From positions 1 through 10,934 of the forward strand of contig CALKWL010000003.1 of assembly GCA_938004235.1 (NCBI GenBank): a stretch of DNA of 10,934 nucleotides. The letters are read 5' to 3'. This DNA is from an uncultured Gammaproteobacteria bacterium. GTDB taxonomy: Bacteria > Pseudomonadota > Gammaproteobacteria > Halothiobacillales > Halothiobacillaceae. A program made the position numbers and the translations under genes. Shown piece after piece: positions 6,146-10,934 of the stretch (its first letter is position 1; every line of letters begins with the position of its first letter). The notes under the pieces are model-generated. The model saw only the letters and a program-made list of their open reading frames with translations. It had not been told where the DNA came from and did not search any database.

Positions 6146-6502
6146 ATGAGCATTTTGATTATTTTCAACCGCGAACCCTACGACAACACCGATGTGACCT
6201 GGAACGGCTTGCGCCTCGCCGAGCAACTGCGCGCCACCGGGCAGGCGGTGAGGTTGTTTCTGATGAACGATGCTGTGGATATGGCACGCGATGCCTGCGT
6301 GCCGCCGCCGGGTTACGATCAGAATCTGTCAGGAATGCTCAAGGCACTTATTGCGCAGGACGTGCCGGTGAAGGTGTGCGGAACCTGCATGGCGCGCTGC
6401 GGCATTTACAAAAACCAGCCCTATTTTGCCGGTGCGGAACAGTCCACCATGGTGTCTCTGGCAGAGTGGGTGGTGGACAGCGACAAGGTCATCACCTTTT
6501 AA
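6146..6502 (+). CDS. DsrE/DsrF-family sulfur-carrier-like protein
   Basis: A 118-residue cytoplasmic protein of the DsrE-like fold, a family that carries or transfers persulfide sulfur, usually as an oligomer. The N-terminus MSILIIFNREPYDNTDVTWNG is typical of the beta-alpha start of these proteins, followed by the second strand VRLFLMNDAVDMA (35-47). The cysteine loop CGTCMARCGI (78-87) holds C78, C81 and C85, where the active cysteine of the family sits; C51 lies in a separate loop. GAGG at 6136-6139 gives a good ribosome-binding site. It is 33 bases after the ArsR-rhodanese gene and 21 before MoxR, so all three are probably co-transcribed. It may hand sulfur to, or take it from, the rhodanese domain of the regulator or a nearby enzyme; this is inference. 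Confidence 0.88.
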   Translation: MSILIIFNREPYDNTDVTWNGLRLAEQLRATGQAVRLFLMNDAVDMARDACVPPPGYDQNLSGMLKALIAQDVPVKVCGTCMARCGIYKNQPYFAGAEQSTMVSLAEWVVDSDKVITF

Positions 6503-6523
6503 GAAACCAGAAACGAGAATCGC

Positions 6524-7477
6524 ATGAACGACATGACCCCGTTGCACACCCTGCGCGGCTACCTGGAAAGCGTGATCGTCGGCCAGCATGCGCTGCTGGA
6601 TCGTCTGTTGATCGCTCTTTTGACCGGCGGGCATCTGCTGGTGGAAGGCTTGCCCGGCCTGGCCAAGACCACCGCGATCAAGACACTGGCACAGGGCGTA
6701 CATGCCAGTTTTCAGCGCATCCAGTTTACCCCCGATCTATTGCCCTCCGACCTGACCGGCGCGGAAATCTACGATCCGGAAACGCACCAGTTCAACTTCC
6801 GCGCCGGCCCGCTGTTCCATGAAATCGTGTTGGCCGATGAAATCAACCGTGCGCCCGCCAAGGTGCAGGCCGCCCTGCTGGAGGCCATGCAGGAGCATCA
6901 GGTCACCATCGGCGGCGTGTCGCACCCGCTGCCCGAACTGTTCATGGTCATGGCCACGCAAAACCCGCTTGACCAGGCCGGAACCTACCCTTTGCCTGAA
7001 GCCCAGCTCGACCGCTTTTTGCTGCATGTTGTCCTCGACTACCCTGGCGAGGCGGAGGAGCTGGAGGTATTGCGCCGCCATCGCGCTGGAACGGCGACCC
7101 GCGTCGAAGCGCCGAAAATTGATGTCGCCTGGGTATTGGATGCCCGTCGCCAGGTCAATGCCGTGCATCTTGCACCGGAACTCGAAGCCTGGATCGTGCG
7201 CCTGGTCGCCGCCACCCGCGACATGGCCAAACACGTTGCCGATGCCGCCGGGCAGATTGAATGCGGCGCATCCCCGCGCGCCTCGCTGGCGCTGGCACAT
7301 GCCGCGCAAGCTCTGGCCTTCCTGCGCGGACGCGATTTTGTCACCCCCGAAGACCTGCTCGACATTGCCCCGGATGCCCTGCGCCACCGCCTGCTGCTCA
7401 GCCCGGTCGGCCAACTCGCTCGCGTCAACCGTGATGCACTGATTGCAAAGTTGTGTGATGCGCTTCCCACGCCTTGA
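6524..7477 (+). CDS. MoxR-family AAA+ ATPase
   Basis: A 317-residue cytoplasmic AAA+ ATPase of MoxR type, which forms rings and, with a von Willebrand A partner, remodels or activates target proteins. All motifs are intact: Walker A EGLPGLAKTT (41-50), Walker B VLADEIN (102-108), sensor 1 ATQNP (144-148), arginine finger QLDRF (R164) and sensor 2 GASPRAS (R252). The typical PSDLTGAEIYD (74-84) is also present. Length is normal. The start follows the DsrE-like gene by 21 bases with GAGA in front, so it probably shares that transcript. It is the first gene of the usual MoxR-DUF58-DUF4381-VWA-VWA order. Confidence 0.95.
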   Translation: MNDMTPLHTLRGYLESVIVGQHALLDRLLIALLTGGHLLVEGLPGLAKTTAIKTLAQGVHASFQRIQFTPDLLPSDLTGAEIYDPETHQFNFRAGPLFHEIVLADEINRAPAKVQAALLEAMQEHQVTIGGVSHPLPELFMVMATQNPLDQAGTYPLPEAQLDRFLLHVVLDYPGEAEELEVLRRHRAGTATRVEAPKIDVAWVLDARRQVNAVHLAPELEAWIVRLVAATRDMAKHVADAAGQIECGASPRASLALAHAAQALAFLRGRDFVTPEDLLDIAPDALRHRLLLSPVGQLARVNRDALIAKLCDALPTP

Positions 7478-8405
7478 TGAGCTCATGCGGCGCAGTCCTG
7501 CGTCCCCCATGCTGCGTGTCCCGCTGCTAGACGAACACGAGCTGGCCGAAATTGCTGCGCTGGCGGTTGAAGCTCCAGCTTCACAGCGCATGAGCGAGCA
7601 TCTGCAACGCGGCGAACAGGCTTCGCGCTATCGCGGCGCGGGCATCGACTTTGAAGATCTGCGACCCTACCAGCCAGGCGACGACCCGCGCCGCATCGAC
7701 TGGCGCGTCACCGCGCGCCTACGCAAAACCTTTGTGCGCGTGTACGGCGAAACCCGTCAGTCGGTCGTCTGGGTGGCGCTCGACCGTGGTGCCAGTATGT
7801 GTTTTGGCACGCGCGCCCGCTTAAAAGTGGCACAAGCCGCGCGTCTGGCGGCACTGATTCTTTCCGGCGCGACCCGTTCGCATGAGGCCATTGCGCTGAG
7901 CCTGCTCGACGGCGAGCGCCAGCTTAGCCGCGCCCCCCGCGCCGGGCGCGCCTTCCTGCATGCCGCGTTACAGGATTTAAGCGCTCCTTGCCCGCCGCGT
8001 GCCGATAACGCCGCCAGCACGTGGAGCGACCTGCTAGGCGAGCTGGAAATCAGCCTGCCGCATGGCGCACGTCTGTGGTTGCTCTCTGATTTTCTCGGCT
8101 TGCGCAGCGCAGATGAACGCCTGCTCGAACGCCTGGCTGCGCGCGCCGATGTACGCCTCGGCTGGATTCTCGATCCACAGGAAGCCGAGCTGCCGAAGCT
8201 TGGGCGCGTGCGTCTGGCCGTCGCCGATGGAACGCTGGACATTGACACCCAGGCGGATGAGCTGCGTCAAAGCTACAACGAACAACTTGCTGCCCGCCGC
8301 GCCCATCTGCAAACGCTGGCGCAGCGCTTGCGCGGGCATCTGCTCGAACTCCGCAGCGATGACGACCTCGCCAAACTCGCCCTGCGCCTGGCGGAGAGCC
8401 GTTAA
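7458..8405 (+). CDS. DUF58 protein of the MoxR cluster
   Basis: A 315-residue protein, likely cytoplasmic, of the DUF58 family that accompanies MoxR ATPases and carries a VWA-like fold. The signature block YRGAGIDFEDLRPYQPGDD plus RRIDWRVTAR occupies residues 58-87. The next strand reads VVWVALDRGASMCFG (103-117); D109 and S113 keep part of the DxSxS metal site but the middle serine is glycine. Near the end LWLLSDFLG is the second strand of the fold. The ATG at 7458 overlaps the end of moxR by 20 bases; an ATG at 7485 is the alternative. It stops in TAATG, sharing one base with the next start codon, which indicates translational coupling. No membrane segment is seen. Confidence 0.9.
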   Translation: MRFPRLDELMRRSPASPMLRVPLLDEHELAEIAALAVEAPASQRMSEHLQRGEQASRYRGAGIDFEDLRPYQPGDDPRRIDWRVTARLRKTFVRVYGETRQSVVWVALDRGASMCFGTRARLKVAQAARLAALILSGATRSHEAIALSLLDGERQLSRAPRAGRAFLHAALQDLSAPCPPRADNAASTWSDLLGELEISLPHGARLWLLSDFLGLRSADERLLERLAARADVRLGWILDPQEAELPKLGRVRLAVADGTLDIDTQADELRQSYNEQLAARRAHLQTLAQRLRGHLLELRSDDDLAKLALRLAESR

Positions 8406-8938
8406 TGGACGGCATAGCCGACATCATCCCCCCCGCACCCACGCACGACGGACTTGCGGCGCTGCTTGCGCCCGCGGCGGATTCGACAGGAGGGCTGTTG
8501 CTCGTCGTAAGTCTGCTGGCGCTACTGGCTTTGCTGACGCTTGCCTGGTTTACACGTCGCCGCCTGGTCGCGCGCGTTCGCCTCGCCTTGGCTCGACGCA
8601 GCCTGCGTGCCGGGCGCGCTGACGAGGTTGACATGCTGCTGCGCCGTCATCATGCACTGATGCAACTGCACCCTGCCAAACCGCCGGTGGACGTGGGTGC
8701 CGAATGCTGGCGCGTCGTGGTTGAAAGTCTGCATGCGGCGCGTTTTGGCGCGAATGCCGTTGTCTTGCCCACGCTCAATCCGCTGCTGAGTACAGTGTTT
8801 ACTCCCTCCCCCCTCGCGGGGGAGGGTGGGGGAGAGGGGGGCTGCGTGTGCAAGAGCGCCAGCCTGCACACCCGCTCGTCACCTTCTCTTCAACCCTCAC
8901 CCATCAAGGGCGAGGGAGTTAAGTCGTCCCGGGGCTAA
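8405..8938 (+). CDS. DUF4381-like small membrane protein with REP-derived tail
   Basis: A 177-residue protein with one clear membrane helix (residues 29-49, LLLVVSLLALLALLTLAWF) and an R-rich cytoplasmic region after it. The position between DUF58 and the VWA genes and the layout (short P-rich N-terminus with DIIPPAP, one helix, helical domain to about residue 120) match the DUF4381 family; the sequence match itself is modest. Residues from about 133 to the end are encoded by two inverted REP-like repeats (8802-8918) and read SPLAGEGGGEGG and PSPIKGEG, peptides typical of translated REP DNA, so they are unlikely to be ancestral protein. The original C-terminus may have been cut or replaced. 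The start overlaps the DUF58 stop by one base. Confidence 0.75.
   Translation: MDGIADIIPPAPTHDGLAALLAPAADSTGGLLLVVSLLALLALLTLAWFTRRRLVARVRLALARRSLRAGRADEVDMLLRRHHALMQLHPAKPPVDVGAECWRVVVESLHAARFGANAVVLPTLNPLLSTVFTPSPLAGEGGGEGGCVCKSASLHTRSSPSLQPSPIKGEGVKSSRG
8802..8918. repeat. Inverted pair of REP-like sequences (BIME-like)
   Basis: Copy one: CCCTCCCCC (8804-8812) pairs with GGGGGAGGG (8818-8826), then a G-rich tail with GGAGAGG. Copy two, on the other strand: CCCTC-A-CCC (8894-8902) pairs with GGG-C-GAGGG (8908-8916). Read on the minus strand, copy two begins CTCCCTC, has the stem and then GAGGGT and GAGAAGG, matching copy one across about 35 bases, so they are two divergent copies in opposite orientation. 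This layout is that of bacterial interspersed mosaic elements. It lies inside the last third of the DUF4381-like gene. Confidence 0.75.
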
Positions 8939-8943
8939 AACTT

Positions 8944-9909
8944 ATGCCAAGCTTCGCCCACCCTTGGCTGCTTGCCCTCCTGCCCCTGGTCATCGCACTG
9001 GCCTGGCGCTGGCGTCATGCTGCCCCCGCCGCGTTCAGCCGTCCGCCGCTGGGTTTGCGTCATCCGCTGCTGGCCGCGCTCAATCTGCGCGCAGGCGACA
9101 CGCGCCTGCGCGCGCGCCTGTGGCTGGTCGGATGCGTCGTGCTGCTGACATTGGCCGCCGCCCGCCCGCAGACCGAGGGAGGCTGGCTGCCCCCCATCGG
9201 CGAGGGGCGCGATATTTTGCTGCTGATCGACACCTCGCCCAGCATGGCGATTCAGGACATGCAGCTCAACGGCCAGAGCGTGCCGCGCATGGAGGCGCTC
9301 AAACGGGCGGCGCATGACTTCATTCAGGCACGTCAACATGACCGGCTGGGTCTGATCGTGTTCAGCGACCATGCCGCCACCGTCATGCCGCTGACCCAGG
9401 ATCGCGCCGTGGTGAGCGCGCAGCTTGAGCGCCTGAGCTCCGGCAATACCGGTTCAGCCACAGCCATCGGCGAAGGTCTGGGCGTAGCCTTGCGCAGCAT
9501 CGAGGCCAGGACGGACAGCGCGCCCCTGCTGGTACTGTTTTCGGATGGCGACAACACCGGTGGCATCCTGCGCCCGCGTGAAGCGCTGGCCTATGCCGAA
9601 CGACTCGGGCTGCACATCTACAGCATCGCGGTCACCCCCGACACGCTGCCCCCGGCGGCACAAGCCGACGGACAGCGCGAACCCAGTCTGGAAGAAATCA
9701 GCCAACTGACTGGCGGGCGCGCCTACCAGGCCAGCGATGCCGCGAGCCTTGGCCGCATTCTGGCCGACATCGACCAGCGCGAGGCCGCGCGCACCCCGCC
9801 GCCAACCGAGCGCAGCAAACTGGACTGGTATCCTCTGCCGCTGGGGCTGGCTCTGTTCATGCTGGCGCTGGGGCAATGGGTGGAATTACGCGGGCGAGGT
9901 GCGCCATGA
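8944..9909 (+). CDS. Membrane-anchored von Willebrand A protein, BatA-like
   Basis: A 321-residue inner-membrane protein with a VWA domain, a likely partner of the MoxR ATPase. Membrane segments: residues 7-20, about 58-73 and 296-312, the usual layout of two N-terminal helices and one C-terminal helix around the VWA domain. The MIDAS metal site is complete: DTSPS (D96, S98, S100), T173 in GSATAIGEGL and D201 in FSDGDNTGG. Homologues are the Bat/aerotolerance and CoxE/NirQ-type partners; the ligand is not known. The ATG follows the stop of the previous gene by five bases, with no good ribosome-binding site close by, so expression probably relies on coupling. It overlaps the next gene by four bases (ATGA). 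Confidence 0.92.
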   Translation: MPSFAHPWLLALLPLVIALAWRWRHAAPAAFSRPPLGLRHPLLAALNLRAGDTRLRARLWLVGCVVLLTLAAARPQTEGGWLPPIGEGRDILLLIDTSPSMAIQDMQLNGQSVPRMEALKRAAHDFIQARQHDRLGLIVFSDHAATVMPLTQDRAVVSAQLERLSSGNTGSATAIGEGLGVALRSIEARTDSAPLLVLFSDGDNTGGILRPREALAYAERLGLHIYSIAVTPDTLPPAAQADGQREPSLEEISQLTGGRAYQASDAASLGRILADIDQREAARTPPPTERSKLDWYPLPLGLALFMLALGQWVELRGRGAP

Positions 9910-10934
9910 CAAGCTTGCATTGGGCTTACCCTTGGGCCTTCCTGCTCATGCTTGTTCCGCTTGCCTACCTCGTGCTGAGCCTGCGTCAACGTCAGCGGAT
10001 CGAACATTACGCCGATCCCGCCCTGCGCCCCTGGGCGCTGCGCGAGCAGTCGCACGCCGGAATCTCGCACACCCTGTTGCACCTGGGCGCCTGGCTATGC
10101 CTTGCCGCTGCGCTGGCTGGCCCGCGCATGGTGCTTGAGGAGAATGCGGCGACGAGCACGCGTCAGGATGTGCGCATTATGGCGCTGCTGGATGTCTCGA
10201 CATCCATGCACGCCGCCGATCTTGCGCCCTCGCGTCTTGAGCGTGCGCGCCAAAAACTCTACGCCCTGCCTGAGCAGCTCGCCGGAGAATCGCTCGGCCT
10301 GAGCCTGTTTGCCGGCACAGCGGGCGTGGTCATGCCGCCAAGCAGCGACCCCGCCGTGTTCCGCTATGCCCTGGAACACAGCGCGCACCTGCTCGACGAT
10401 GCGCCGGGTAGTGAGCTTGCCCTAGCGCTGGAGGCCGCCGCACGCGGCCTGCCCAAAGCGGGCGATTCTGCGCGCGCCATTCTGCTGCTGAGCGACGGCG
10501 AAACCGAGATGGTGCGCAGCAACGCAGTTCTGCGCTCTGCCGAAGCGCTGCGCGAGGCCGGCATTCCGCTGTTCATCCTGGGTCTGGGTACAGAGCAAGG
10601 CGCGCCGATTCCCGACGGCGCGGGCGGATTCCGCCAGCTCGACGGGCAGGTTTTCCAGAGCCGCATGGACAGCGCCGCGCTGCACGAACTGGCGCAGCAT
10701 ACGGGCGGATTTTTCCTGCCTGCGAGCGAGGATGCGCACGACCTGGGTGAGCTTGCCGCCGCCATCCGCGCCTTGCCCAGCCATCCAGCACATGGTCAGG
10801 GCACACGCTGGAATGAGCTGTTCGTCTGGCCTTTGCTGGCTGGAATCGCTCTTTTGCTGCTCGCCTACCGCCCTCTCCCCCGTAGGAACCACCTTGCTCG
10901 CGTAGCGACTAAATCGGGAGCCATCTCCATCCCA
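9906..10934 (+). CDS. Second membrane-anchored von Willebrand A protein, BatB-like, partial
   Basis: An open frame of 343 codons runs without a stop to the window edge. Helices are at residues 8-24, about 57-72 and 304-320. The VWA domain has DVSTS (D96, S98, S100) and LLLSDGE (D197). Where the third MIDAS threonine is expected, GSELALALE (168-176) offers S169 instead. Together with the upstream VWA protein it forms the BatA/BatB pair typical of MoxR clusters. The ATGA overlap with the gene before indicates coupled translation. After the third helix, residues from about 326 (RRNHLARVATKSGAI) are encoded by a REP-like sequence. BatB-type proteins often end here or continue into a TPR domain, which cannot be seen. 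Confidence 0.9.
   Translation, partial: MTSLHWAYPWAFLLMLVPLAYLVLSLRQRQRIEHYADPALRPWALREQSHAGISHTLLHLGAWLCLAAALAGPRMVLEENAATSTRQDVRIMALLDVSTSMHAADLAPSRLERARQKLYALPEQLAGESLGLSLFAGTAGVVMPPSSDPAVFRYALEHSAHLLDDAPGSELALALEAAARGLPKAGDSARAILLLSDGETEMVRSNAVLRSAEALREAGIPLFILGLGTEQGAPIPDGAGGFRQLDGQVFQSRMDSAALHELAQHTGGFFLPASEDAHDLGELAAAIRALPSHPAHGQGTRWNELFVWPLLAGIALLLLAYRPLPRRNHLARVATKSGAISIP
10882..10926. repeat. REP-like sequence at the end of the VWA gene
   Basis: GTAGGAACCACCTTGCTCGC followed by GTAGCGACTAAATCGGGAGC resembles the GTAGGAGCGACCTTGGTCGC-type repeats known from many gammaproteobacteria, such as xanthomonads. Internal pairing is short (TCGC-GTA-GCGA). It is a different family from the pair at 8802-8918. 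The match is from memory and the copy looks degenerate. Confidence 0.35.

Noticed and set aside
5381..6226. Long antisense ORF of 281 codons
   Set aside because: It lies opposite the ArsR-rhodanese gene, whose domains are unmistakable; histidine- and glutamine-rich composition is typical of a shadow frame in GC-rich DNA.
7443..7457. TTG start for the DUF58 gene at 7443
   Set aside because: An ATG five codons later at 7458 is more likely and loses no conserved residues.
6737..7591. Antisense ORF of 284 codons opposite MoxR
   Set aside because: Shadow of a gene with all AAA+ motifs intact; no recognisable domain of its own.

Overview
The window is GC-rich, densely coding, typically proteobacterial DNA. 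The partial XseA and the sulfur genes fit a gammaproteobacterium (a betaproteobacterium is less likely) that handles reduced sulfur, possibly a sulfur oxidiser; this is inferred from gene content alone. No rRNA, tRNA, transposase, integrase or CRISPR array was seen.

Left part (1-3331), mostly minus strand: the 5' two thirds of xseA (exonuclease VII large subunit, cut by the window edge); a 216-base gap with two tightly abutting hairpins; a secreted DUF4124 coiled-coil protein; a 570-base mostly non-coding stretch holding a doubtful 44-codon ORF, DnaA-box-like sites with an AT-rich flank, and a 106-bp imperfect palindrome; then a 12-helix MFS transporter gene.

Middle (3332-6502), plus strand: a sulfur module. 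An ETHE1-like metallo-beta-lactamase-fold protein and a YeeE/YedE (TsuA-type) membrane transporter follow a promoter facing away from the MFS gene. Then come an ArsR-type HTH/rhodanese fusion regulator and a small DsrE-family protein. A palindrome of form (A/T)TCAA-N8-TTGA(A/T) lies in the MFS/MBL divergent promoter and again just before the regulator. This suggests that the regulator controls MFS, MBL-YeeE and itself through one sulfur-sensitive operator.

Right part (6524-10934), plus strand: a MoxR AAA+ ATPase, a DUF58 protein, a small DUF4381-like membrane protein and two membrane-anchored von Willebrand A (BatA/BatB-like) proteins, the last cut by the window edge. Spacing is 21 bases, then overlaps or a few bases, so this cluster probably shares transcripts with the sulfur regulator upstream. 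MoxR/VWA systems usually act as chaperones that mature or insert metal into target proteins, so a role tied to sulfur metabolism is a reasonable guess but not shown. A pair of inverted REP-like repeats supplies the C-terminal reading frame of the DUF4381-like protein, and another REP-like sequence lies at the end of the last gene.
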